64,000 bases of DNA from Chryseobacterium sp. YIM B08800. GTDB lineage: Bacteria > Bacteroidota > Bacteroidia > Flavobacteriales > Weeksellaceae. Both the position numbers and the translations under genes were made by a program. Below, one piece after another: positions 54,533 to 64,000 of the stretch. Location of the stretch: the NCBI RefSeq assembly GCF_026163565.1, contig NZ_JAPDKN010000005.1, positions 41,387 to 105,386 of the forward strand. The letters run 5' to 3'. The notes under the pieces are model-generated. The model saw nothing but the letters and a program-made list of their open reading frames with translations, searched no databases and was not told where the DNA came from. The stretch's first letter is position 1; every line of letters starts with the position of its first letter.

Positions 54533-56209
54533 ATGAAAAAGCTCTACACGAGTGCATTTTTCGTATGCACAACCGCTGTATCATTTGCTCAGAATGTGGT
54601 ATGGCAAAAGGATATTAAATCCTCTACTCAGGATTTTCTTTCACAAGTCACCACAACAGTAGATCAACAATATCTTGTAACAGGTAGCAGTATTCAAGCA
54701 GGAAGCGGGAAGCTTGGTGCCGGAAGTTTACCATCTCAAGGTAAAGGAAATCAAAACAACGGTTACGATTTTCATCTTGTTAAATTGAATCAGCAAGGAG
54801 AAGAAGTCTGGGAAAAATATTTCTCAGGACAAAACCACGACTTTTTATCGGCAACGGTTTCAACCCAAGAAGGAGGATTTCTTCTGGCGGGAACTTCTTT
54901 TTCAGGAAAAGGTTTAGACAAAAAAGATGCTTCTAAAGGAGGATCTGATATCTGGCTGATCAGAATCAACGAATTTGGAGATGAGCTTTGGCAAAAAACT
55001 TTGGGAACCTCACAGGATGAAGAAGCAAGATCGGTGATTCAGACTGCGGATTTCGGATTTATGGTCGCAGGAAATGTTCAGAATGCAGCCAACGGATTCG
55101 GCTCGAAAGATGTAACGGTAACAAGACTCGATAAAAACGGAAAAGTACTTTCAGAATTAGTTTTAGGCGGAAGAGGATTAGATGAAGTGGAAAAGATGAT
55201 TCCTACTCCGGATGGAGGAGCGTTGCTTGGAGTTTATTCGAGGAGTTCTGAGTTTCGGGTTTCGGGTTCCGAGTCTCATGGTTCGGGTTCCGGTAACGAA
55301 AACTCGAATCCCGTATCACGAAACTCCAAATCCAGCCCCAATTTCGGAGAGGGTGATTACTGGGTAATCAAGCTTAGCAAAGACAATAAAATAGAATGGG
55401 AAAAGAATTTCGGAGATAAAGGTGATGATCATTTGAGAACGATGGTTTTTACTTCTTCAGGATATATTATTGGCGGAGAATCGAGATCTGAGAAATCAGG
55501 AAATAAAACGGTTGGAATTGAAGAAGGAACAGATGTTTGGTTGATCTCCTTAAACACGAAAGGAGAAGAACAATGGCAGAAATCTTACAATTTTAAAAAC
55601 CGGGATATTTTAATGAGTATGAATACAATCACCGGAAAATCATCAACCAACAACCATCAACCATCAACTAAAGGCATTTTGTTGGGTGGTTACACTCAGG
55701 TAGAAGGAAGAATTGAAGCAGATGATGAAACATTTTGGATGATGTATATCGATAATGAAGGAAACGAACAATGGAGAAAGCATGTAAAAGGAGAATCGAG
55801 AAAGAAAGAGGAACGGCTTTCTGACCTGAAAATGAATAAGGATGGTTCGATTGTTTTGGCAGGGACAAGCGCTGAAGAATTAGGAAAAGAGAACTGGAAG
55901 ATTGTAAAATTGGGAGATTCTCAGATTGATCAGTTAATCGAGAAACAAAATATTAAGATTTATCCTAATCCGGTGTCTGATTACTTTTATGTTGAGATTG
56001 GGTTTGAGGATGGAAGCTGGAAGCTGGGTGACGGGAAGTCTGAAGCCGATATTACACTTTATGATATGGGTGGAAGACAGCTTCAAAGTCTGAAAACAAA
56101 GAATAAAGTAACTAAGATTAATACGCAGAATCTTATTCAGGGCGCTTATCTGATTGTAGTGAAAACGGATAATGAGAAAACTGCGAATGCTAAATTGATT
56201 AAAAAATAA
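54533..56209 (+). CDS. T9SS-exported beta-propeller-like protein with in-frame repeat DNA
   Basis: 558 aa. Signal peptide MKKLYTSAFFVCTTAVSFAQ. About seven propeller-like blades repeat the pattern GGFLLAGTSFSG..KGGSDIWLIRINEFGDELWQK. The C-terminal type A sorting domain starts at IKIYPNPVSDYFYVEIG. Four low-complexity islands interrupt the blades (about 54697-54735, 55243-55328, 55638-55672, 56009-56046). They match the intergenic repeat families of this genome but stay in frame. It is the first gene of an operon with RHS-like proteins (next gene 6 bp downstream). Confidence 0.85.
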   Translation: MKKLYTSAFFVCTTAVSFAQNVVWQKDIKSSTQDFLSQVTTTVDQQYLVTGSSIQAGSGKLGAGSLPSQGKGNQNNGYDFHLVKLNQQGEEVWEKYFSGQNHDFLSATVSTQEGGFLLAGTSFSGKGLDKKDASKGGSDIWLIRINEFGDELWQKTLGTSQDEEARSVIQTADFGFMVAGNVQNAANGFGSKDVTVTRLDKNGKVLSELVLGGRGLDEVEKMIPTPDGGALLGVYSRSSEFRVSGSESHGSGSGNENSNPVSRNSKSSPNFGEGDYWVIKLSKDNKIEWEKNFGDKGDDHLRTMVFTSSGYIIGGESRSEKSGNKTVGIEEGTDVWLISLNTKGEEQWQKSYNFKNRDILMSMNTITGKSSTNNHQPSTKGILLGGYTQVEGRIEADDETFWMMYIDNEGNEQWRKHVKGESRKKEERLSDLKMNKDGSIVLAGTSAEELGKENWKIVKLGDSQIDQLIEKQNIKIYPNPVSDYFYVEIGFEDGSWKLGDGKSEADITLYDMGGRQLQSLKTKNKVTKINTQNLIQGAYLIVVKTDNEKTANAKLIKK

Positions 56210-56215
56210 AAACAA

Positions 56216-57982
56216 ATGAGAAAAATAATTCTAACTACAATCTTTCCTTTATTAATTATAACCAATTATAAAGCACAGGATTCAAAAAACTATGCACCCA
56301 ATATCATTCCACCTGCTCCATCAGTTAATAACCTGATGAAGTTTGAAGAAGTTCCGGTAAGTCATTACACGGGAGTTCCGGATATTTCGATTCCGATTGC
56401 TGCAATGCCTACAGGACTCAGCAATGTTAATATGAATTTGAGTTTAAAGTATCATTCGCTAAGTCTCAAACCAGAAGACAGAGCGGGTGAAGCAGGTATC
56501 GGCTGGAATCTTTTTGCAGGAGGAACCATTTCTAGAACTGTTGTAGACCTTCCTGACGATATAGAAACTGTAGTATCAACAGGGGCAGGAAGTAATCCTG
56601 CAGTACATAAATTTGGAATCTACCTGGATGAAACAACGGCTAATTTACCTGCAATAAACAGAAATCACACAAAAAAATTTATTGAAGTTCTTGAATCCGG
56701 TAATCCTCTGTTATATGATAACCATAACTACAGAAAGCTATTGTATGAAGCAAATTTTCACAATAGGTTTGATACAAGCTATGATTTGTATCAATATAAC
56801 TTCATGAACTATACAGGGCGATTTATTGTTAAGAAAAACAGCAATAATGTATTGGAAGTGGTAAAGCTAGACCGCACTAATCTAAAAATTGTCTGTAATA
56901 CGGATTCCAGTAATACCAATACAATTAACTCATTTGACATCACAGACGAATATGGAAATATTTTCACCTTTGATGTAAAAGAACTGTCTAATACGAGTGT
57001 TTTTTCATATTCTGCGAATATTTTTGAGGGAGATAATATTAATTATTCAAGTAATAATCAATACACAAGCAGTTATCATTTAAGTAAAATAAAAGACCCT
57101 TCAAATACCGAATTTGTAAAATTTAATTATTACCCTAAAAAAGAAATAAGCATCAATAATGTATCTGAGATTAACCGAAACTATTCGGGGGCTCTTGATT
57201 TCCCATGGGGTATAAAATCATTTGCCAATACTTCTCTTCCCAAGAAAAGAGAGATCATAAACAGTACGATAACTACTGAAACAAGGCAACTACAGGAAAT
57301 AGAAATTAAAGATCGCGGAAAGCTTATTTTCGAATACGAATACGGAAGACAGGATACCAACTATGACGGTTCTCTACTTGGTAATTTACCAAGATTACAA
57401 AAAATAAAAATGTTTGATGCTTCCAATCATTTAATTGAAAGTAATGTTTTTGATCATAATTATACGAATCGCGACAGGCTTACCTTACAAAGTGTAAAAA
57501 AGTATGACAAAAATAACCAGTTTATTTCCGAATATACTCTTAACTATAATATGTATTACTCAGGAATGGTGGAAGATGAGTGGAAATACTTAAAATGTAA
57601 AGATTCTAACTATTCTTACAGGGATGATTGTGTAAGTGCAGGACAGCTAAGTTCTATCACACTTCCTACAAAAGGAAAAATTGAATTTAGCTACGAATCT
57701 AACTCTTACAGCTACCATCCAAATTCTGAAATTTTTTCACCCGAAACAGTGGAAGTTTCTAATTATGATGATAATGAATTGAATTGGGATCCTGTTTCGA
57801 GCAATGTAAATTTCACCAATTTTAATTCAGGATACAAATTAGCTTTTACAATTAGCAATCCCGTAAAAGCTTCCCTTAGTTTTAATTTTGATGCTTTATA
57901 CCAGAGTAACTATTCATGGTATCTTACACTACTAAGAAAGGCAGTAATTATGTTACCGTTGCCGGAACCGGCCCCGGACTAA
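56216..57982 (+). CDS. RHS-like surface protein, N-terminal part (frameshifted gene)
   Basis: 588 aa in this frame. Signal peptide MRKIILTTIFPLLIITNYKAQ. Then a SpvB/RHS-type N-terminal domain: PSVNNLMKFEEVPVSHYTG, VPDISIPIAAMPTGLSNVN, RAGEAGIGWNLFAGGTISR. The frame is lost after about SWYLTLLRK; the real continuation is in the frame that opens at 57916. A single missing base in CTACTAAGAAAGGC (about 57930-57941) would restore one protein of about 1150 residues. The last residues read in this frame are not part of the native protein. Confidence 0.8.
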   Translation: MRKIILTTIFPLLIITNYKAQDSKNYAPNIIPPAPSVNNLMKFEEVPVSHYTGVPDISIPIAAMPTGLSNVNMNLSLKYHSLSLKPEDRAGEAGIGWNLFAGGTISRTVVDLPDDIETVVSTGAGSNPAVHKFGIYLDETTANLPAINRNHTKKFIEVLESGNPLLYDNHNYRKLLYEANFHNRFDTSYDLYQYNFMNYTGRFIVKKNSNNVLEVVKLDRTNLKIVCNTDSSNTNTINSFDITDEYGNIFTFDVKELSNTSVFSYSANIFEGDNINYSSNNQYTSSYHLSKIKDPSNTEFVKFNYYPKKEISINNVSEINRNYSGALDFPWGIKSFANTSLPKKREIINSTITTETRQLQEIEIKDRGKLIFEYEYGRQDTNYDGSLLGNLPRLQKIKMFDASNHLIESNVFDHNYTNRDRLTLQSVKKYDKNNQFISEYTLNYNMYYSGMVEDEWKYLKCKDSNYSYRDDCVSAGQLSSITLPTKGKIEFSYESNSYSYHPNSEIFSPETVEVSNYDDNELNWDPVSSNVNFTNFNSGYKLAFTISNPVKASLSFNFDALYQSNYSWYLTLLRKAVIMLPLPEPAPD

Positions 57983-59676
57983 ATAATGATGCCAATGCCT
58001 ACAGTACCGGGCTAGAAACAAATGTACTTCCTGCCGGTGAATATTATTTAAAGCTCGATAATTATATGGGAAGCAACGCCGGAGTATTCAATGTTTGGGT
58101 AAATTCGTTCTATAAAATAAAAAACCTTAACGACTATCGTTTTCTACCCGGAGGTGGAATCAGGATTAAAAGAATAAAATATTATGATGCAACCGGCGGA
58201 AACATTATTCTTCCTGTTAAAATGACTGATTATAGCTATAACAGTCTGGAGAGCGATAAAAAAAGCAGTGGTGCATTGGTATTCCCCAAACCTATGTATC
58301 AGTATGAAGACCCTTATAATTATAAATTTATTTATACTGACGGAAGTTATCAATCAAGTTATAGTGGTAGCTATATCAATTCAACTCAATCCAAAAATAA
58401 TTTTCTTGCCGTACAGAAAACAAAGGGAGGTGATGTAGGTTACCAATATGTGGTACAAAAAGAAATAGGAAAAGGTAAAACAGTATATAAATTTACTTCA
58501 CCTATAGACTATCCCAATACTGAACTCCCAACCTTCCGTCCTACTTTTCTTCCTGCAGACAATTATGATTTCAGAAGAGGGAATATACTGAATAAAAAAG
58601 TGTACGCCGAAGGAAGCTCAGCTCCCTTAGCAGAAGAAAAATTTGAGTATTCGGAGCAGCTTACACAAACCGTTCCATTGGGTATTGGTTTGAAGTTTAA
58701 TGCAACGTCTACCTTTGATGAATTCTATTACGGATCGGTATTTAAAAACTATGAAGAATATGAGTTTGCCCATGATAACAATAATATCGTTGTAGATGGT
58801 CAAGTTATGATGAATCATCCTTATCGTCTCTATTGCCTTGCCCTGACCAAAGATTCTTATAATTTTATCAACCAATTTATGAAAAAAGAGATTGTAGGTA
58901 AAATGAATCTTGTGAAACAGGAATCTATACAATATTTCGACAATCAGCAGCCTGCAAAAGAAATAACAAATTTCGAATATAACAGCAGAGATTATCCTAC
59001 CAAAAAGAAAACAGAATTTTCTGACGGAACTATACAGGAAACAAGCTATCAGTATGCCCATGAGAAAGGAAATACAAAACTCATCAATGCCAATATGATA
59101 GCTATGCCATTAGAGACCACAATTATAACGAAGAAAAATACATCTGATCCGGGAGAAACAGTTTCTAAAACCGAAAATCTTTATGATAATGCTTCTCACA
59201 AATACCCCACTTCAGTTAAGTTATTTGATTTTCAAAATATTGCTTCAACAGAAGTTACCTATGATCTGTATGATTCTAAAGGTAATCTGCAACAGTATAC
59301 GACAAAAGACGGTATTGTAACTTCAATAATCTGGGGTTATAACGCTACACAGCCGATTGCAAAAATTACAGGTGTACCCTATTCTACAGCCTCTGCATTA
59401 GCTTCGGGTATCATCACAGCTTCAGCTTCAGACGCAGCCAATCCTGCGAACGAAGGAGCATTGATTGATCTTTTAGATGTTTTCCGTAAGAATTCGGCAT
59501 TCCAAAATGCACAGGTTTCTACTTACACGTATGATCCTCTGATTGGGGTAACCACCATTACACCCCCTTCAGGAATCAGGGAAGTTTACAAATATGACAA
59601 TGCCAACAGATTGATCGAAATAAAGGATGTAAACGGAAAACTGCTTAAAGAATTCAAATACAACTACAAACACTAA
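57916..59676 (+). CDS. RHS-like surface protein, C-terminal part (frameshifted gene)
   Basis: 586 aa; true coding probably begins at [20 protein letters not shown]-like repeats are visible ([37 protein letters not shown] at the end). It has no toxin tip and ends with KEFKYNYKH. It is followed 5 bp later by the full RHS protein, which probably works with it as a two-part surface structure. Start ATG 57916 is only the first ATG in the frame and lacks a ribosome-binding site I could recognise. Confidence 0.75.
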   Translation: MVSYTTKKGSNYVTVAGTGPGLNNDANAYSTGLETNVLPAGEYYLKLDNYMGSNAGVFNVWVNSFYKIKNLNDYRFLPGGGIRIKRIKYYDATGGNIILPVKMTDYSYNSLESDKKSSGALVFPKPMYQYEDPYNYKFIYTDGSYQSSYSGSYINSTQSKNNFLAVQKTKGGDVGYQYVVQKEIGKGKTVYKFTSPIDYPNTELPTFRPTFLPADNYDFRRGNILNKKVYAEGSSAPLAEEKFEYSEQLTQTVPLGIGLKFNATSTFDEFYYGSVFKNYEEYEFAHDNNNIVVDGQVMMNHPYRLYCLALTKDSYNFINQFMKKEIVGKMNLVKQESIQYFDNQQPAKEITNFEYNSRDYPTKKKTEFSDGTIQETSYQYAHEKGNTKLINANMIAMPLETTIITKKNTSDPGETVSKTENLYDNASHKYPTSVKLFDFQNIASTEVTYDLYDSKGNLQQYTTKDGIVTSIIWGYNATQPIAKITGVPYSTASALASGIITASASDAANPANEGALIDLLDVFRKNSAFQNAQVSTYTYDPLIGVTTITPPSGIREVYKYDNANRLIEIKDVNGKLLKEFKYNYKH

Positions 59677-59681
59677 GAATC

Positions 59682-62600
59682 ATGAAAAAAATATTCATTC
59701 CGATAGGCGCAATCTTCATTGCAGGCTTTTCTCAAGCCCAGCTTACCAGTACAGAGAATTACGTTTACACCAAAACATATATCACAGATCCTACACAATC
59801 AAATCCTAAAACTTCAGAAACTGTACAGTATCTTGATGGCTTAGGAAGAACAAAACAGATAGTCAATATTAAAGCATCACCTTTAGAAAGAGATGTCGTT
59901 TCTCACTTTGTTTATGACCAATACGGAAGACAGCCCTTGGATTATCTTCCCGTTCCACAGGGAGCAACTACCAACGGTGCTATTGTATCTAACCCCTTAG
60001 CCAATGCTGTTATGCCCAATATTTACGGAGCAGAGAAAATCTATGCCGAAAAAATTTTTGAGCCTTCCCCATTAGACAGAATACTCGAGCAGAAACAGGT
60101 AGGAAATGCATGGACAGACAAACCCGTGAAATTGCAGTACAACACCAATGCAGATGGCGAGGTAAAAAAATATGTTGCTGCCTTCAATTATTCTACATTT
60201 CAATCTTCTGTTTCAATCTCATCGACTTCGTACACAAGCGGTCAGCTTTATAAAAATACGGTAACCGATGAAGACGGCAATAAAACCATTGAATTTAAAA
60301 ACGGTAAGGGACAAATCGTACTCGTAAGAAAAATGCTTGATGAGAACACTAAAGTTGACACTTATTATGTATACAATAACTATGAACAGCTTGCTTACGT
60401 GATTGCTCCTTTGGCAGTGACAGCCAATTCCGTAGACAGCAATACCCTTAATAACCTTTGCTATCAGTACAAATATGACAGCAGAAACCGTTTGGTGGAA
60501 AAAAAGCTGCCGGGGAAAGGTTGGGAATATATGGTCTATGATAAAGCAGACCGATTAATATTCACTCAGGATGCCGTAATGCGACCATCCGGGAAATGGC
60601 TTTTTTCTAAATACGATCAATTCGGAAGAACTATTCTTACAGGAATTGTTGCAGGAACTACAGATAGAGCAGCTATGCAGAATATGGTTGGTAATCTTGT
60701 GATCACAGAAGCAAGAAACTCAGGCGGTTTTACCAAAAACGGACAGTTAATAGAATACTCTAATGCGTATTTCCCATATATGGAAACTGTGTTATCTGTC
60801 AATTATTACGACACTTATCCAAACGGAACACCGGGTTTTACACCCACTCTTCCGGGAAATACCGCCATTACAGACAATTCAAACCAAAACATCAATACCA
60901 AAAGTTTACCTGTAGCCTCTTTTGTAAAAAACATTGAAGACGATAGCTGGACGAAAAATTACACTTGGTACGACCAAAAAGGAAGAGCTATCGCCTCTCA
61001 TTCTGTGAATCATCTTGGAGGATACACCCAAACAGAATCTCTGCTCGATTTCTCGGGAACGCCTTTACAGGTAATTACAAAACATAAAAGGCTGAGCAGT
61101 GATCCCGAAAAAGTGATTACAGAAACATTTACTTACGACCATCAGAACAGACTCAAAACCCACAAGCATAAAATCGACAACAATGCCGAAGAAATTTTAG
61201 CTCAGAATGAATACAACGAACTCTCTCAGCTGAAAACTAAAAAAGTGGGCGGAACAGTTTTAGGAAGCGGTCTTCAGACGATAGATTACCAATACAACAT
61301 CAGAGGATGGATGACGCACATCAATGATCCCAATGACTTAGGGGGCGACCTTTTTGGATATAAAATAAAATACAACCAGGTGGAAGGTCTTACAAATCCT
61401 GATGCATCAGAAGCACCGTTGCAGGTGGTTCCGAAGTTCAACGGAAACATTGCGGAAATAGACTGGAAAACGGGAGCTTCTCCCAATGAATCTCTGAAAA
61501 GATACGGTTATGTTTATGATAAATTAAACAGATTATCAGCAGGATTTTACCAAAATTCTACCAACCCTTCATTGAGAGAATATTACGAAAAAGCAACCTA
61601 TGACCTGAACGGTAACATTAAAACCATGGTAAGAACTGCCCAGAGAATAGGAGCAACTTCTTTAATGATCGATAATCTGACCTATCAGTATGAAAATGGC
61701 AATGCAAGTAACCGACTGCAGAAAGTAACCGACGCTGTTACCATTGCACAGGGATTTCCTTACAAAGCCAACCCAACCAATATAGGATATGACGAGAACG
61801 GAAACATGACTGCATTTCAGGACAAAAACATTTCTTCCATTCAATATAATTATCTAAATTTACCCAAGAAGATTACCCAGAATGCTCAGGTTACAGATTA
61901 CGTTTACCGTGCAGACGGAGTAAAAGTAAAGAAGCTCTTTAATGGTTTGGAAACAGATTACCTCGATGGCTTTCAGTATAAGTTTACTAATGCATGGGAA
62001 GATGAATCAGGAAGCATGATAAATGATGAAATGAGATTAAGAATCATCCCAACTTCAGAAGGTTATTTTGATGCTTTAAGAAACAGGTATTTTTATAATT
62101 ATACGGATCATCTTGGAAATGTAAGATTAAGCTACAGCGATGCAGACGGAAATGGTGAAGTTACAGGAGATATTGTGGTGAACAATTGTTATGATACTCC
62201 CGATGGACAGGTTTGTAATAATTACATCATCACAGGTGAGGCTGAAGGTGTAACGAATTATTATCCTTTTGGTTTGATGCATAATGCACAGACTCATAGT
62301 TTTGATAATGCTTATCAGTACAAGTACCAAGGACAAGAATTACAGGAGACAGGCTTTTACTCGTTTAAGTGGAGAAATTACATGCCTGATGTAGGAAGGT
62401 TCTTTAATATAGATCCTCTTTCTGAAAAGTATAGCTTTCAATCTCATTATAACTTTGCCGAAAATAAAGTTATTACATTTAGAGAATTAGAAGGACTTGA
62501 AGGAATACATCATACTCAGATTGACCAAAATGGTAAAAAATCTCATGTTATAGAAAAAAATTTAGTTGTTTTAACCCAAAAGAGTCAGGATGTTCCTATT

Positions 62601-63155
62601 TTATCTGCATCAGCATCTAAAAAAGAAACCAAAGCAAGAGACAAAATAGTTAGAAAAAATGAAAGAATTAGATCTGAAAACGAAGCTAGAATTAATTTTG
62701 CCAGAGAGGACACTGATAATTTCTATTCAGGAAATCATAAAAATAGTGATGGTGAAAATGTTACCTTTAAAATTAACATATCAGGAATGGAAGTCAATGA
62801 TACAAGTGCTAAAAAAGGTATGATAGATGGTACGAAATTAACAACTATTGCGTGGAGAAATGGAATAGAATCTTCTTTAGTAGAAGGAGGAAAACCTGTA
62901 CGTGCCTCAGCTTCAATTTGGACAACTGCTAAAACATCCGCTACAGGCAGTGCGCAAGTTCTAGGACCAATGATTTATGAAGTTTACAGTCGAGATGCAT
63001 CTATTGGGAATTTCTCTCATGAATTAGGTCATAATTTCGGATTAAGTCATCCAGAAGGAGGAAGTAGATCTGGAGATTTAATGGATTATCCTCCCAATGG
63101 TTTGAGTACACAAAATATAGATACAATTATTAAAGAATCTTATCCAGCAAAATGA
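59682..63155 (+). CDS. RHS-repeat polymorphic toxin with metzincin-type metalloprotease tip
   Basis: 1157 aa. Signal peptide [20 protein letters not shown], a DUF6443-like N-terminal domain ([23 protein letters not shown]), many YD repeats ([41 protein letters not shown]), then the RHS core end GLMHNAQTH...[29 protein letters not shown] (about 860-910). After this junction comes a unique C-terminal tip of about 230 residues with [11 protein letters not shown] (about 1113-1123) and Met-turn LMDY, i.e. HExGHxxGxxH of metzincins. The tip is likely the toxin; RHS shells carry and release such tips. The following gene overlaps by 4 bp. Confidence 0.9.
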   Translation: MKKIFIPIGAIFIAGFSQAQLTSTENYVYTKTYITDPTQSNPKTSETVQYLDGLGRTKQIVNIKASPLERDVVSHFVYDQYGRQPLDYLPVPQGATTNGAIVSNPLANAVMPNIYGAEKIYAEKIFEPSPLDRILEQKQVGNAWTDKPVKLQYNTNADGEVKKYVAAFNYSTFQSSVSISSTSYTSGQLYKNTVTDEDGNKTIEFKNGKGQIVLVRKMLDENTKVDTYYVYNNYEQLAYVIAPLAVTANSVDSNTLNNLCYQYKYDSRNRLVEKKLPGKGWEYMVYDKADRLIFTQDAVMRPSGKWLFSKYDQFGRTILTGIVAGTTDRAAMQNMVGNLVITEARNSGGFTKNGQLIEYSNAYFPYMETVLSVNYYDTYPNGTPGFTPTLPGNTAITDNSNQNINTKSLPVASFVKNIEDDSWTKNYTWYDQKGRAIASHSVNHLGGYTQTESLLDFSGTPLQVITKHKRLSSDPEKVITETFTYDHQNRLKTHKHKIDNNAEEILAQNEYNELSQLKTKKVGGTVLGSGLQTIDYQYNIRGWMTHINDPNDLGGDLFGYKIKYNQVEGLTNPDASEAPLQVVPKFNGNIAEIDWKTGASPNESLKRYGYVYDKLNRLSAGFYQNSTNPSLREYYEKATYDLNGNIKTMVRTAQRIGATSLMIDNLTYQYENGNASNRLQKVTDAVTIAQGFPYKANPTNIGYDENGNMTAFQDKNISSIQYNYLNLPKKITQNAQVTDYVYRADGVKVKKLFNGLETDYLDGFQYKFTNAWEDESGSMINDEMRLRIIPTSEGYFDALRNRYFYNYTDHLGNVRLSYSDADGNGEVTGDIVVNNCYDTPDGQVCNNYIITGEAEGVTNYYPFGLMHNAQTHSFDNAYQYKYQGQELQETGFYSFKWRNYMPDVGRFFNIDPLSEKYSFQSHYNFAENKVITFRELEGLEGIHHTQIDQNGKKSHVIEKNLVVLTQKSQDVPILSASASKKETKARDKIVRKNERIRSENEARINFAREDTDNFYSGNHKNSDGENVTFKINISGMEVNDTSAKKGMIDGTKLTTIAWRNGIESSLVEGGKPVRASASIWTTAKTSATGSAQVLGPMIYEVYSRDASIGNFSHELGHNFGLSHPEGGSRSGDLMDYPPNGLSTQNIDTIIKESYPAK
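61855..62126 (+). repeat. RHS core segment duplicated at 63729-64000
   Basis: 272 bp match the segment at 63729-64000 with three substitutions only (offset 1874). It encodes the RHS core from [20 protein letters not shown] onward. Confidence 0.95.
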
Positions 63156-63721
63156 AAAAAATATTTAAAATCTTATTGCTTTTACTTACATTTTTATGCT
63201 ATGGTCAAAAAAATTATTTTGTAATTACTATAGATAAAATTGATAAAAATTATCCTAACGAGCATCCTTTATATTTTTGGATTATCGATTTATCTGAAAA
63301 AGATTCCAAACCAGCTCCTCTTTATTTTTGGGACATAAATAAAGAAAATGTAGATGATTGCTCTAAATATAATGGAATATCTGTCTTTAATGAAGATCAA
63401 AGTATATCTTCATTAGATAATCTTTTAGAAAAAATTTATAAAAACAGAAAACAAGTTTTAAATCTTGAAAAGCAATGGATAATAGGAAGAAATAAAAAAC
63501 CAATCAAATTTAAAGTCTTTATTACTCCTATTTCTGCAGATTTATTTTCATGTAATATTAGCCAAAGAGAAGGTGAAAAAATAAATTATCAAGGTAAAGT
63601 TTACTTTTTAAATGAAAAATTTATAATTAGTGAAAAATTATTAGAAACTAATACAAATGGTTTAGAATCTTTAAAATGGATAAACTTTAGCTTTGTTAAA
63701 ACTTATCCATATTCCCAATAA
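63152..63721 (+). CDS. candidate immunity protein for the RHS metalloprotease
   Basis: 189 aa. ATGA overlap with the toxin gene. N-terminal signal peptide [19 protein letters not shown], so it acts in the periplasm or at the surface, where a protease delivered from outside would act. Very AT-rich. No family recognised. Position directly after a toxin tip and before an orphan RHS core segment is that of an immunity gene. Confidence 0.6.
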   Translation: MKKIFKILLLLLTFLCYGQKNYFVITIDKIDKNYPNEHPLYFWIIDLSEKDSKPAPLYFWDINKENVDDCSKYNGISVFNEDQSISSLDNLLEKIYKNRKQVLNLEKQWIIGRNKKPIKFKVFITPISADLFSCNISQREGEKINYQGKVYFLNEKFIISEKLLETNTNGLESLKWINFSFVKTYPYSQ

Positions 63722-64000
63722 ATAACTTTAAATTTACCCAAGAAGATTACTCAGAATGCTCAGGTTACAGATTACGTTTACCGTGCAGACGGAATAAAAG
63801 TAAAGAAGCTCTTTAATGGTTTGGAAACAGATTACCTCGATGGCTTTCAGTATAAGTTTACTAATGCATGGGAAGATGAATCAGGAAGCATGATGAATGA
63901 TGAAATGAGATTAAGAATCATCCCAACTTCAGAAGGTTATTTTGATGCTTTAAGAAACAGGTATTTTTATAATTATACGGATCATCTTGGAAATGTAAGA
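63722..64000 (+). pseudogene. orphan RHS core cassette, incomplete at window end
   Basis: The frame opens directly after the immunity stop (TAA 63719-63721) with no start codon or promoter, and encodes [20 protein letters not shown] onward. It is 99 percent identical to 61855-62126. It presumably continues beyond the window into an alternative toxin tip. Confidence 0.8.

Noticed and set aside
58627..59061. 144-codon minus-strand ORF
   Set aside because: Antisense shadow within the RHS-like gene.

Overview
The window looks like the chromosome of a Chryseobacterium-like flavobacterium (Bacteroidota, Weeksellaceae). It is AT-rich and carries many secreted proteins with the C-terminal sorting domain of the type IX secretion system. 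Several genes have the Bacteroidota promoter form TTG-N17..20-TAnnTTTG. Intergenic DNA is crowded with dispersed palindromic repeats. The species call is inference; no rRNA or tRNA gene was seen.

Left edge (1-9640), accessory DNA. At 225-2250 lies a compact plus-strand module: an ECF-type sigma factor, one base later a small Cas12f/TnpB-family protein that has lost all three RuvC catalytic positions and its zinc ribbon, and directly after its stop a structured RNA ending in a guide-like tail and a U-tract. I read this as an RNA-guided transcription activator (sigma factor + nuclease-dead Cas12f + guide RNA), the most interesting locus here. Next to it, on the minus strand at 2444-9405, is an integrative mobilizable element: relaxase, oriT-like inverted repeat, zinc-less primase, iteron-like origin, P-loop helicase, excisionase-like protein, tyrosine integrase and a two-HTH regulator. 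Whether the sigma/Cas12f module is cargo of this element is unresolved.

Middle (9640-53000), mostly core genome. It holds dnaK; ppk1-ppx for polyphosphate; nfu and an Mrp-type Fe-S carrier; a GH92 mannosidase; a dicarboxylate symporter; two BON-domain proteins; an alkylation-repair pair (alkB, ada/ogt-like); speB and speA for agmatine/putrescine; thiN; a cobalamin adenosyltransferase; hemB; a NatAB-like ABC exporter; and sucD. Interspersed are T9SS cargo proteins (M43 protease, choice-of-anchor I protein, lamin-tail protein), a HEAT/barstar pair that looks like immunity genes, and an AT-rich orphan gene with nuclease-like motifs. Repeat structures include a 42-bp tandem array, a 21-bp tandem array in strict register, long palindromes, and two copies of a hairpin-rich element.

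Right edge (54500-64000), a secretion/toxin operon. A beta-propeller-like T9SS protein carries in-frame repeat DNA. It is followed by an RHS-like surface protein split by a frameshift, and by a full RHS protein whose C-terminal tip is a metzincin-type metalloprotease. A secreted candidate immunity protein overlaps it by 4 bp. Right after that begins a promoterless second copy of the RHS core, which runs off the window. This is the arrangement expected of a displaced toxin cassette, allowing toxin switching by recombination.
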